Shown one piece after another: positions 37,601-48,638 of a stretch of DNA of 64,000 nucleotides. Position 1 is the stretch's first letter. Each line of letters starts with the position of its first letter. The DNA is from Acarospora socialis. Taxonomy: Eukaryota > Ascomycota > Lecanoromycetes > Acarosporales > Acarosporaceae. The translations under genes were made by a program, and so were the position numbers. Location of the stretch: NCBI GenBank assembly GCA_025617375.2, contig JAMYGW020000009.1:1178001-1242000 (forward strand). The letters are read 5' to 3'. The notes under the pieces were generated by a model. That model made no database searches. It worked only from the letters and a program-made list of their open reading frames with translations, and was not told where the DNA came from.

Positions 37601-38998
37601 ATGCCACAACCCGAGCTTCCAGAACCTGCCCATCCTGATCTTGACTCGATGTTATCGCGCAAATTTGGTCGAGAAGTCGCCAACTACTTCTCCGGTAAAT
37701 CTTATTAGTTGCGTGGTAGCAGAGGAGGCTTGCTGAGCAGCTTGAGTGTAGGCTCTCCGTTGAACCGGGTATCCTTCCTTCGCACTGATCACCCCTTCTT
37801 ATCGGCCGCGTTACGGCATCCTTCGACTTCCTTCCTTCTGTTCAACAACCTCAACCCTTTGGCCAAAGATCCGACCAAGCTTGCTTATGCCTCCTTTCGA
37901 GATGTACGGAGTCTGATAGGGGATGACCCATACGGGAAGAGCGAGGACGAGCTGATCGCGGAGTATAACTCGACCAAATCCATTCCTCAATTGGTCTTTC
38001 TCGGACTGGATGAGAGACTGAAAGATGGCCTACAATGGAAAAGCTACAGCGGAGCACCGTACTTTGCGTTAGACGTCACGCCCAAGGGATCAGTGGAGGA
38101 AGAAGCAAACGGTGTGATCCAGGCAATGCAATCTAGAGGGCTTGTCTTCGCAGAAGGTCGTATGCACATGTCTCTCCCGGCTACCGAAGGTATATCTTAG
38201 CTCTATATCCCTACGAGTGTCCCGATGCGTTCTGTGTTCGCACCTTGAGTGCTGACACTTCACACCTACTAAGCTGCCATCTACGCGCAAGCTCGTGCAC
38301 TTCTGGACTGGAATGCGCGCAACCCGTTCTGCGGTCAGTGCGGCCAGCCGACGCTCTCGACCAACGCCGGGACGAAGCGCACTTGTCCACCTACTGACAT
38401 GGCCTCCCTCCCGACATCCATCGGTTCGACAACAATGGCGCAGCCGAGCAACCCCACCGAGCGCCCGCCATGTGCGACGCGGAAAGGAATCTCCAACCTG
38501 TCATTCCCTCGCACGGATCCGACCGTCATCATGGCCGTCGTGTCCCACGACGCGCGTCGGATCCTTCTCGGCCGACAGAAACGTTGGCCGCCTTACTGGT
38601 ACTCAACGCTCGCCGGTTTCGTCGAGCCTGCCGAGAGCGTGGAAGAGGCCGTGCGAAGGGAAGTCTGGGAGGAATCGGGTGTGACCCTTGGGCGCGTGGT
38701 CATCCACTCCACTCAACCGTGGCCATATCCGGCCAACCTGATGATAGGAGCGATCGCCCAGACGATTCCCGGCGGCGAAGAGATCGTGCTCAAACACGAC
38801 CCGGAGCTGGAAGATGCCAAGTGGGTGGAGGTAGACGAGGTCGCGGAAGCATTGAAGGTTGGTACAAGCGGACTAGGAGATCCGGCAGGAGAAGGCTACA
38901 AAGAAGGGAATCTGAGATTACCTCCGAGGATGGCCATCGCCAACCAACTCCTCCGAGCGGTGGTGGATGGCTTTCTCGGTGGGGATCATAAGATGTGA
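37601..38998 (+). CDS. npy1: NADH pyrophosphatase Npy1 (NudC-type Nudix hydrolase)
   Basis: Hydrolyses NADH to NMNH and AMP; related enzymes can remove NAD caps from RNA. Three exons are joined at YFSG/SPLNRVSFLR and ATE/AAIYAQARALLDW. The zinc ribbon starts FCGQCGQPTL and continues with RTC and PPCATRKG; about 28 Ser/Pro/Thr-rich residues separate its last two cysteines, an insert longer than in yeast Npy1. The Nudix box is complete: GFVEPAESVEEAVRREVWEE, then SGV. The NADH-specific SQPWPFP motif appears as TQPWPYP. The end GGDHKM is not a standard peroxisomal signal, unlike yeast Npy1. The length of about 420 residues fits. Confidence 0.95.
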
Positions 38999-39721
38999 AC
39001 CGTGAAGGTCCTGCATAGATAGATGTTGTGAGTATATCTGGTCCGGACATAGTACAGCATGTTGGCGACACAGACATGGGGCATGGAACGTCGCGCGAAC
39101 ATAGAGTTCAAGATAGAGAATCGAGCAGACTACTTCGCTACTTCAGAGTAACTCGATTTTACCTTTGACTTGCTTGCGACCACTGGAGGCTCTTGACCCA
39201 ACGCATGCGTCTCGAGTGAAGCACTTGAGGAGCTGGCTGAGAGCACGCAGTGACTGGCGGTGGTGACGTGGGACAGCATCTCTGGGAGCCACCGATGGCT
39301 TGCCGCCCTCTCACTCTAGGCTAACTGCCTCTGGCACAAACGCGCAAACTCGCCCACTGGGTCGTTGTAATGATTGAAGAACATCACATATCAGCCATAA
39401 CTATACTCACTCCTTCATATGAGCTTATGCGGCAATTCATCCTAGATGTCCGGAGGGAAGACCTGAACACTCTCACTTCAAAGCTCCTGGTTAGCTTCAA
39501 ATCAGGCCTGAGATTTCATCCATCCGTTCTATGCATGTGGACTGTCCACAACGCCATGCGACCCACACCATGGTAAGTCAAACCCTCAGGAAATGAGGGG
39601 TCGACGTTCCAGATACCCCACGATAAAGCAAATCTCCGGATGCCCTATGCGCCTCTTGACACGCCTGGAACTGTTATATGGATCCCTCACTTCGCCGGAC
39701 AACACAATCTCTGGTAATTGA
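38999..39721. other. Convergent spacer between npy1 and ssl2
   Basis: About 720 bp between two stop codons. A 68-codon frame at 39370-39576 has no recognisable feature. No repeat is seen. Confidence 0.5.
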
Positions 39722-42302
39722 CTATATCTCTAACCGTTGCGCCTTCCGTCTCTGCTGCTCGCGAGCCATCTTCTTGAACAATGGGTTGTGCTTGCCCTTT
39801 AGTTCTTTGTTTTTGCTCTTGTTGTACTCGATGTAGCTGGAGAAACAATTAGTTCTACCTACACAAGTGGATCCCAATGTTGCCAAGTGAAAGAAGTTTC
39901 CGGACTTACGCCATATCTTGAGCTCCGCTCAGCTCGAGCAGTCGGCCAGCCGTCCGTTTGACGCCTTTCTTGCCGTTATTCTTCCCGGAAATGCCTCCAG
40001 ATCGCACGCCATATGGATCGTCGTCAATCTTCTCGATATCGGCTGAGGTCTCATTCTGCAGCATGACTTCTTGGAGAAGCTCCCGTCTTTCGGCGGGTGA
40101 AGCATAGGCAAGCCCGCTGAGATGTTCAATCCCATGTAGGTGTGTAATGACTTTGAAAGCGTAGCCCTGATCGACCAAGAATGCTTGTCTTTTCGATGAG
40201 TAGTACATCTCTTGCGTATCCTTAGACACCAGGGAATAAAAAAATGCGTTGAAACCCTCGTCGTTTCTGCGCTTGGCTCGCAATATTCGACCGAGCCGTT
40301 GCGCTTCCTGCCGACGAGACCCATAGTGTGACGATATCTGGATCAAACAGGTTGCCTCCGGTAAGTCCAGGGATGTATCCCCGATTTTGGACAAGAAAAT
40401 GGTGTTGACTTGCTCGTTATGCTGGAAATTCTCCAGAATTTTCAACCGCTCGTTCTGAGGCGTGCCGCCGTAGATATATGCCTTGTTGAGTTTTAAGGCA
40501 TACCTCTGAAGTGCGAAAACGTTGTCCGAGAAGACGATGACCTTGTCCCCACGCTTCTCGTGATAGTCTATCAGGAATTGGCACGCTTGGAACTTTCGAG
40601 GGTTCATGATATAAAGTAACGCCCGTTTCCTAGATGATTCCCTGAGGTACTCCTGATAGAATTCTGTGGTCATCGGACACCAAACTTCGGCGCATTGTAC
40701 CTTGGCGATGTGGCCTTGCTCTGCAAGCTCCATCCAGTTCGCTTCATATAGTTTGGGACCAATGAGGAAGTTGAGATCTGTGATTTTGTCGTCCTCACGT
40801 AATAAAGTCGCGGTAAGACCAAGCTTCGAATGCGTTGCGATCGAATGGGTTACCTTTCTGAATATCGACGCCGGGACGACGTGAACCTCATCTAAGATCA
40901 TCAAGCCCCACTCTCGTGACTGCATGAAATCCATCATCTTCTGGGCATCATAGGAGCGCGATCGGGTTTGCGTCACCATGGAGTAAGTGGATACTATGAT
41001 CCCTGTGTTTCGCGAAAATTTCTCCTTGTGGTCGGAGGTGAAGACAGCAATATCGTTGGGGTTTATGTTCGACCATTTCAGAAACTCATTTCGCCACTGC
41101 ACGACAGACATGGAACTGGTGCACAGGATGACAACACCCTTCCTGATCGTACAAGCTGCCGTGATACCTACCAAAGTTTTCCCCGCACCACAAGGCAAGA
41201 CGATGATCCCACTTCTAGCCCTTCCGTTGCTGAACATCTTACTCAAGCTCTTTTCTTGGTAGCTGCGGATGGTGGTGTTTGGTTTGAGGTCAATGTCTAA
41301 GTTAGGGTTACGCTCGTCATTGTTGAAATCATATTCCTCCAGTACGGGAAACCCGAGTTCCAGACATTGCTTTTGCACGGCTTCTACGCCGCTTGTTGGT
41401 ATCTCAAAAGAATGTATATGCCCCTGGTCATCATCCTCATCATCCTCTTCCTCTCGCAATGTAGCAAAGATATCCTCTCCTTTGCCAGGTACACCTGCTT
41501 CTTCAACAGACGGCCTCTCTTGGCTCTGTAGGTCTGGTTGCTGCTTAACCCCGGCAGCATTCTTGGTTCCTGGAATTACCAAACTTCCCATCTTCGGTGC
41601 TCTTTCAGTCGTGATGCCCTCCGATCCTCCAACCCTCTGTTTACCTATTACGTCATCTTGAAGAAGGCGCTGTAGCACTTCAGGATCTGGTGTTTCAATG
41701 AAATACCGATTGTGTTTCAACACTAGCTTAACTTTGCCAAAGGCTGCTGTGCACTTTAGGATATGATCCTTGATTTGGTCGGGTAGTGGGGTCTTTGACA
41801 AACGATCGAGGAAATTTATTATGTCTTGAGGAATAAGACCGACAGATACAGCAGCATAAAGACTATGAACGGTGAGAGCATACTCGTGAAGATATGAAGG
41901 CCGGGAGAGTGGCTCGGCAATAGTCGTCAAAAAGTCCTGTGCATGGGCAGCCAAAGGCGAGAAGCTTTCGAGTATGATCCGTCCCTTTTCTGGGTCGATC
42001 CACAACGGCCGGTTCTCATGATCCGGCTTCAGCAAAAGGTTGGACAAATCGTTGACGCCGTGCAGACTACCAGCTGACCCTGACAGTTGACCGGGAGCAT
42101 GCTTCTTCCGATTGAACGAGTCGACAGAGAAATTGTCCACCGCCTTGTTTAGATTCTCTGCCTCACCCTCACTTGCCTCTTCCCCTTGCTCCGAGTACTC
42201 ATCACTACTCCCGATGCTCTGCGGGGTCGCAGGCCCTGGATTCGAGGTCTTCGAAGCTCGGCCGCCACGCGCACTTGCGGATGCTTTCCGCTTAGGAGGC
42301 AT
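39722..42302 (-). CDS. ssl2: TFIIH DNA helicase subunit Ssl2/XPB/Rad25
   Basis: 3'-5' DNA translocase of TFIIH, essential for promoter opening and nucleotide-excision repair. Exon 1 (42302-39910) holds nearly the whole protein; exon 2 (39836-39722) encodes [20 protein letters not shown] and the basic end. The N-terminal domain includes [19 protein letters not shown]. Helicase motifs are clear: Walker [13 protein letters not shown], motif [11 protein letters not shown] (DEVH), motif [11 protein letters not shown] (RED), the thumb region, and motif [13 protein letters not shown]. The spliced 3' exon (GTAAGT donor) is easily missed because the first exon would otherwise run to a nearby stop. Length is about 834 residues, typical for fungi. 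Confidence 0.97.
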
Positions 42303-42869
42303 CGGAATGAGGCAGGGAGATCCGAAGACCTTGACAAGCCCTGGTAAGCCCGGACTCGAATCGCACGAGCCGTTGTTGTGTCTATTCCAGGTTTATGCTT
42401 ATTATGTACAGTGGAGAAAGTGAGCGAACCATAACCTCATGAATAAAACAGATCGTGAGCAGCCGTCGTGATCAGCAGCTGGGTCAACCGTCAAGACTAA
42501 GGGAATACCTTATGAGAGGCGAAGTTAATCTTACGTAAGCCTATGTCATAACGTTACCTGAACCGATGGATTCTGTTCGCGCGCTGCTTTCCGGCGCTGC
42601 GTGCTCGTACTGCAAAGAGCTCGGCCTTAGGTCATCACTAGGTTTCTGTGATGAATACCGTAAGTTCGGATTCGATGATTGCTTTCTCACGACTGACTGT
42701 GGGCAGATTCGATCAACTTGGTATTTATACCCTTTGCCAGAAGTACTCCTACCTCAGCATGGCAGCTTTCTGATGGTGCGATGATCTCAGGATTGGTTGG
42801 GGCTCCTTGATCATCGGTAGCATTCTCATCCTCTCGTGAATGAAAGAGACACTAAGACCCCGGTTGCAG
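42303..42869. other. Spacer upstream of a small gene
   Basis: Divergent promoter of ssl2 and the following small gene. The missing first exon of that gene must lie here. The frame at 42566-42784 (MDSVRALLSG...) is a possible but unconvincing candidate. Confidence 0.4.
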
Positions 42870-43168
42870 CGGGTGGAGGAGCCTATTACTTCGCAAAGCG
42901 ATCCATCAATGCCGACCGGCGAGAACGACATGATGCGGAGATGAGGCGACGACGACTCACCGAGTCTCTCGAGCACAGTGCTAAGCCACAGAAGTCAACA
43001 TCACATAGTCGAGGCTTCGACGTCGCCGGCAGTCCAAGTTCCGAAGCAAGTCATGATCCGGCACCAACACGGCATGCACCAGAGAATGACAGTCAAAGAG
43101 TAAAAGAGAAGAGTAAATATGAGGCGGGTGAACCATATCGGGCAAAGAAGGGAGATCGATTTAGCTAG
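42870..43168 (+). CDS. Conserved small fungal protein of unknown function (5' exon not placed)
   Basis: The supported exon follows a GGTTGCAG acceptor and encodes about 99 residues: GGGAYYFAKRSINADRRERH, then a basic stretch (MRRRRLTESLEH), AGSPSSEASHDPAPTRHAPE, and the C-terminal SKYEAGEPYRAKKGDRFS. From memory this layout, with GG(G)AYYFAKRSI at the start and EPYR(S/A)(R/K)KGDRFS at the end, is widely conserved in Pezizomycotina. There is no membrane segment or signal peptide, and the chain is probably disordered. No ATG lies in frame between the acceptor and the conserved start, so a short upstream exon is missing from this call. I know no function for the family. Confidence 0.7.
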
Positions 43169-43826
43169 ATCGAGAGTGACCTCAACCTGGGTCTTTGTGA
43201 GCGAGTGGGTTGGTGATGAATATCCGGAACATTGTGATGAACCACGCCAGGTCTCTTTATACAAGAAGACCTTTCATAAGTTTGCACACAGCGCAGCTCT
43301 GCATTGTAGTAGGAGGTGAATAATGCTGATTCCGAACACTGGTCGGTTAGGATCATAGCCATCTTGCAGCCAGGCTTGACTGGCATCAAGCGCTCTTGTA
43401 ACAAATCAGCGCTGATTTTGAGGTCCTTGTTCTTAGGACTTTTGATTACTCAAATCACCAGTTATGCAACCAAAGAGTCTCAAGAGTGCTATCGACGTTG
43501 CTATGAACAGAAGTACTTCACACAGAAGAGCCGATCCTCACCTTGTAGCTCTACAGCTTTGACGCAGCAAACTTGCCAAGTGTCCTAAACTTGTGAAGAC
43601 TCCCATATCCGATTCTGGTTAGGGTACCATCAGTACTGCCGTCTTCAGACGCTTCCAAAGCCTTCAAATAGATACATCATTAACAACAGCCCTTCCTGCT
43701 GCTTGGAAACACTGCGTCTTGACACCAGATCACGAAGACGTAAGGCACCGTCCTCGGAAGCTTAGATCCACGAAAGAATCGGGACCATGCGCGAGCTTGT
43801 CGAGTACCTGATTACCTACCGTATGC

Positions 43827-43828
<2 letters not shown>

Positions 43829-43923
<95 letters not shown>
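43829..43923. repeat. (TAA)n microsatellite, about 32 units
   Basis: A 95-bp uninterrupted run of ATA/TAA triplets. No interruption is visible, so it is probably young and length-variable between strains. Confidence 0.97.
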
Positions 43924-43947
43924 CCAACCCCCCAGCACCTTAGTTCG

Positions 43948-43957
43948 TACCTAGGTA
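43948..43957. repeat. TACCTAGGTA palindrome, copy 3
   Basis: Exact 10-mer, 25 bp after the end of the microsatellite. Confidence 0.8.
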
Positions 43958-44334
43958 GGGTGCAGAATATAGGGTAACTTACGAAGGCGGTGAGCACAGT
44001 CATATGTACTGCCAAAAGAATGACAATATCGGGACAAGACGGCAGCTACCTTAACTGAGATAAATCTTCCTCATCTGTGTATAGTCCACAAACCACTCGG
44101 CAAGGTGTGCAAAGTCTCAGAGCTGTTACAATCGTCAATGTAGAATACGTGAGCTTGGAGGCTCATCGGGTCGACGTTACTCAGTGGCCGAAGCGGGCTC
44201 TGTTCACCGCCTTCGTAAAGTTACAGGTACTAATACGAGTACCACCTTTGGTTAAAGCAGGACTTCCACCAAGACTCATACATAAGGTATTACTGTTATA
44301 TCTCTGGGTGGAAGTATTACTGCGCGAGAGAGTT

Positions 44335-46228
44335 ATGTTAGCAGTGCATCAGCTTGCAATTCTCAAGGCGTCTCTCGCAGCCAGCTTACTTAGACCTGAT
44401 CCTACCTCAGTTCCTCGAGATGATATCTCTCACCTACATACGTTGCTGGACGCAGCAATGTCAAGATGCTCGGCGGCGAACATCCAGGTTGGAAATATCA
44501 TCCTCTTGACCCCATTCATACAATGCTAAGTCTGGAATACGAGGATAGCTTTGTAAGGAATGGCTCCTCAGTAACACTGTGCACTCGTCTGCAAGAATCA
44601 CCGCCTTGGTGAAGTTTCTAGTGGCCTTGTCTGCTACGTTCACCGATTTCGAGGATCCGAAAGTTGGTGCTACAGGGGTGATTCATGGGAAATCTTCGAG
44701 ACGGAGACGCCTACACATTCTCTACCTCCTCAACGATCTACTCCACCATACGAGGTTTCACAACGAGTCGTCGTCCGCCTTCTCAACAGTGACGGGCTCT
44801 TTGCAACCTCACCTTGTTGAGCTCTTCGAAAATGCAGCTTCATACCAGTCACAAAAGTATCCGAAACATCACAAGCGCATGGCCCAGCTGCTTGATATCT
44901 GGGAGAAGGAGAACTACTACAGTTTGCTGTACATCAATAAACTTCGCGAGTCGGTCTGGAACGCTGCCAATTTGGACCCGTCGAAGAGCAAGCACGTTAA
45001 GGAGGGGGCCAATGTTAATTCCTTGTTCAATCTGGACAAGGCAGCCGAGAAGGATGCACCGTTTGTCATGCCGGCAACCCATGGCGACCCGTCTACAGCG
45101 TACTATGATTTACCAGCAGCAAATATGATGCCCCACATCGTACCGAATGCCGCCATCCCGATAAATCCAAAACTCTTGAAGCCATTACAGTTCGTAGCTG
45201 GACCCGCAGACGACAGTTTGGTCAATGCGCTGAGAGACTTTCTTCAAGACGTTGAGAGCATGGATGCTACTAACGTTGATGTCAACGAAGGAAAATCACA
45301 GGATATTGACGAGCTTGGGCAACTATTTGTGAAGGATACAGACACTGGAGAAGTAGTTGGCGGCGATGGGTATTATGGTTGGTCCAGAAGCTTTTGTCAG
45401 AAGATGAAGAGAAGAAAGGCCAGCAGAGGTTTCCCTGAGCAATTCGGACGAGCCAGAAGTGAGAGCTCTGAACGAGATGTGAATTATCGTAAAAGGACGC
45501 GACACGGATCCTTGGAAAGTGGAAGCAATGAAAGCAGTAGGAGCAGAAGTCGTGGAAGATCAAGATCGTTAAGCCGCTCTCGTTCGGGCTCTCCGGCTAG
45601 GGCCCGCTATCGTGATAGAGACCTTTCCCATTCGAGGTCCAAGGATCGCTCTAGCGGGGTTTCAAATTCCAGGTCACATCCAGAGCGGTATCGAAGTCTT
45701 CGCAGTCGCTCCCGCTCACGGTCAAGATCTCGGTCGAAGTCCTACTCGCCTCCACGTGACGTGCCTGGTCAACTAGGGTTTCCAACACACGATGGTGGGG
45801 GCATTTCCGTTCAACCAGAGGGTGTGTATCCCTCAATACTACCACCGTTTCTAGGGGCTCTTGCGCATGGCTTTCCGCTCGGACCTGGCGGCATCCCAAT
45901 CCCTCCACCACCGCCACCACCTCCTGACTACACCGGGCTCTGGCCTCCACCACCTCCACCAATACCTCCGGGATTGGGCTTTCCACCACACCCGGGTTCA
46001 TTTCCTTCTCTCCCTGGGTTCGCAACCCAACAAACCCCACCGCCACCGTCCGGACCTCGAGGATTTCAGGGCCAAGGGCATACAGCTTCGGGTGCATGGG
46101 GCCAACAGCAAGAACTTGGTGGCTACGGTAGACATGGCAGTCACGTACTTGGCGGTGCATCAGCGCCGAACGAACAGAACCACAACAGCCGAGGAAGAGG
46201 TGGGCTTCGAGGTGGTTGGAGGGCCTGA
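44335..46228 (+). CDS. SR-like protein with RNA polymerase II CTD-interaction (CID) domain
   Basis: Probably an RNA-processing factor in the CHERP/SR140 group. The CID region spans ASLAASLLRPDPTSVPRDDI, SRCSAANIQ/LCKEWLLSN, ARITALVKFLVALS and RRRLHILYLLNDLLHHTRFH, then HHKRMAQLLDIWEKENYY. The intron at about 44490-44550 joins NIQ to LCKEWLL. The middle is acidic, followed by an Arg/Ser domain (SRSRSRGRSRSLSRSRSGSP), a proline-rich segment (PIPPPPPPPPDYTGLWPPPP) and a Gly/Arg-rich end (SRGRGGLRGGWRA). ATG 44335 (MLAVHQLAILKA) gives the expected family N-terminus; the same frame stays open to 44077, but that part shows no conserved text. About 610 residues. Confidence 0.85.
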
Positions 46229-47089
46229 AAGTCTACTAGTCATGCCGCTGGGCGGTGATAGCCGTAGCTGGGAGTCGCCTTCAACTAGCAAAGCGCCCGG
46301 TTTTTGTTGGCTTCCAATACTCAGATGCCGCTTGGGTCAGGCTTTCAAGGTGGTGCAACCGCTCAGACGTGGCCCCTCAACCGGAGCCGTCGTTTATCCT
46401 GCATGACCCGAGCTCGGGCTTTTCATGAAACAGCTTCCATGCATAAGCCTTGCAGTCCAATAAGCCCACCTGCTGCAACGAGGGTTGTGCGTCCAGCATG
46501 GAACCTGTCAAGTTACGCCACGAAGACTATGCAAGTGGGTAGCTGGTGAGGGTTGTGTTGTCCGGACCGGAAGTGCTGGAAGCTGCCTCACATGACTACG
46601 TAACCAAGGGCACCGATGAACTGGTGATTGATTCCGGTTTGGTGGCACACCATCCGAATGACAGCAGTAAGCTATGCTAAGTATACTGATGGGGGACCGG
46701 ACTTGAGGCGCCGGTGTACGAGATAGAAAGGAAGGATTGGTTGAAGGCAAGCCATGTCCGCAGCAGGTACAAGTACCTTACCTTGGTGTCCCAGCTGGGT
46801 CTTAGGAACCACCTATCCAGAAGACGGCGGTTGTGATAATCAAGCTTGCGTCTGTTCTGAACGGTCCCCAGTCGAATTCTCTGGCTTCTGTAACCTCAAC
46901 TCTTGCCTGAGTGGAGGAGAAATAAGTTACTCGAGGTAGTCGGATATAAGGTACACGACAGGCGTTCATAGTTGGAATACTACCTATCCAGACTGGCACT
47001 TGGGACACAGGACTGTTACCCCGCGTTAGGATACTTTATCGGCTTAGTATGGAGTAGGGAAAGATAAGGTACTTTGTAACTGGGTATGG

Positions 47090-47099
47090 TACCTAGGTA
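47090..47099. repeat. TACCTAGGTA palindrome, copy 4
   Basis: Exact 10-mer inside a longer run of GGTA/TACC units (about 47083-47110). Confidence 0.8.
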
Positions 47100-47870
47100 G
47101 GTATGGTATGACCACCATCTTTGAGGGCATGAACTTGTGTAGATACTTCACATTTATTCCCACATATTCCCCATTAAGGTATTATTATTCTCTTCCCCAC
47201 TCTCACACGAACTCTCATTCCGTTCCCAACCAAGGTGGACTTGTTGCGCGTAGTGCGGAACACTGACTTAAACAAAGGCCGCTCGCGCCGTCATGCCGCC
47301 TTTGGCTCGACTTGCCTCATCTTGCCCCGCTTGCATACTATATATGTAGGTAATTCTTTTGACTCCACCCACACGAAGATTGATCTCGATAAAGTAATAG
47401 TCGACTATGCCTTATCTGTCGTCCTAGCTCAGGTACCTTAGGGTACTGTAGAACCAGATGAGGCATCCTCCCTGACTCGTACCTTTACCGTGAGTTGGAC
47501 TCTTTCGAGGGGTCTGTGCAAGTGGAGCAATGCCTTTGACGCAGCTTCCAAAATATACCGAAGCAAGGTACTCGGTGTTTCGAAGGGGGAACATACGTCA
47601 CGGAATCGGGCTCAATCCAATCGACTGGTCTGCTAGCCACATACGAATGATGGCAGTAGCTTTGTGCGCGAACCAAGGGAAGGTATTTGTACATTAGGTA
47701 GTAGGTAGGTCGAGTACAAGCTCCTGTGGGGAGAAAGGTACTCGAACTTGTTATCCCACGCTGGGACAGACCTGCATATGATACATCTCTTCCGCTACCT
47801 AATTGACGTTTCTCTCACTCAGTACCTACATACTCTGGTACGTGGAACGCGAGTAGGGGTAGCACTGCCT

Positions 47871-47880
47871 TACCTAGGTA
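47871..47880. repeat. TACCTAGGTA palindrome, copy 5
   Basis: Exact 10-mer, followed by more GGTAGG and GGTACCTAGG units to about 47965. Confidence 0.8.
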
Positions 47881-48638
47881 GGTAGGAACGAAGTACTCCA
47901 CGTTACCTACGGTAGGTAAGGTACCTAGGCATTGACTGAGGACTTGCCCAAGGTAGGTAAGGTAACTGACCACCGAACTTGCCCAATCTTAGCGAGTGGG
48001 ACGGGAATTGCGGGAAATGGTGGTAAGTCGTACGAGATCGTTGAAAGGGTATCTTCACAGTCGCTAAGGTTTCGTAGCACCTCCCTACCCAGGTCATGTA
48101 TCCAGGGGAATATCGCTGCTCGAAATCGTACAGTCCGTTCGCTCATGAGAGCCACCGCCTCTCATAGAATAATGCCAACCTATCTCATCAGTGGCACTAG
48201 ATAATCACCGGAGACATTCGCACAGAAAAGAACAGATTTGTTGAGCGTCGGATACTGGCGCCTTGGAAAGCAATAACTACCTTGGTGAGGGACTGTCCAG
48301 GGGCATCAGCGCTTTGACGGCATCGTTTCAATGTCCGGTGACTGCACCTCACTTCCCTGAGCTTGCTGGGTCCCGATCAATTGGATCATTCTCTTCTATC
48401 TAAGATCTGTGCAGACGTCAAGTATATGAGCATATTGGGAATGAAACGAACAATTTTGACTTTCTTGCGTCCCCCGAGCCAAACTGTCAACGTCGACGAC
48501 ACGTTCTATCCCGTCAAACAATCTTTCACTCCTTTTCCAAAACTTCGACGTGCCAACAGCCACCAGAGCCCAGAGTGAAGCCGTCGACGTGCTCGGAACG
48601 GTCCACAATTCTGCCTGTAGAACCAGACACCAGCTCAA

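Larger units (their letters stand above)
43169..44334. other. 1.2-kb spacer with a microsatellite
   Basis: No supported gene. It holds the (TAA)n tract at 43829-43923 and a TACCTAGGTA palindrome at 43948-43957. Long frames through the repeat (runs of Tyr, Leu or Ile) are artefacts of it. Confidence 0.5.
46229..48638. other. 2.4-kb gene-poor spacer rich in TACCTAGG repeats
   Basis: The longest stretch without a supported gene before 61 kb. From about 46980 to 47960 the text is crowded with GGTAC, CCTAGG and GTAGGTAAGG units, including exact TACCTAGGTA at 47090 and 47871 and GTACCTAGGC at 47921. Open frames are short and compositionally random. Confidence 0.6.

Noticed and set aside
43730-44015. 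Frames encoding runs of Tyr or Leu on the minus strand
   Set aside because: They are translations of the (TAA)n microsatellite, not genes.
44077-44334. Upstream extension of the CID protein to ATG 44077
   Set aside because: The frame is open but its text is unlike the family, whose N-terminus starts near ATG 44335.
45651-46160. 169-codon minus-strand frame
   Set aside because: It mirrors the Arg/Ser- and Pro-rich repeats of the CID protein; low-complexity DNA keeps both strands open.
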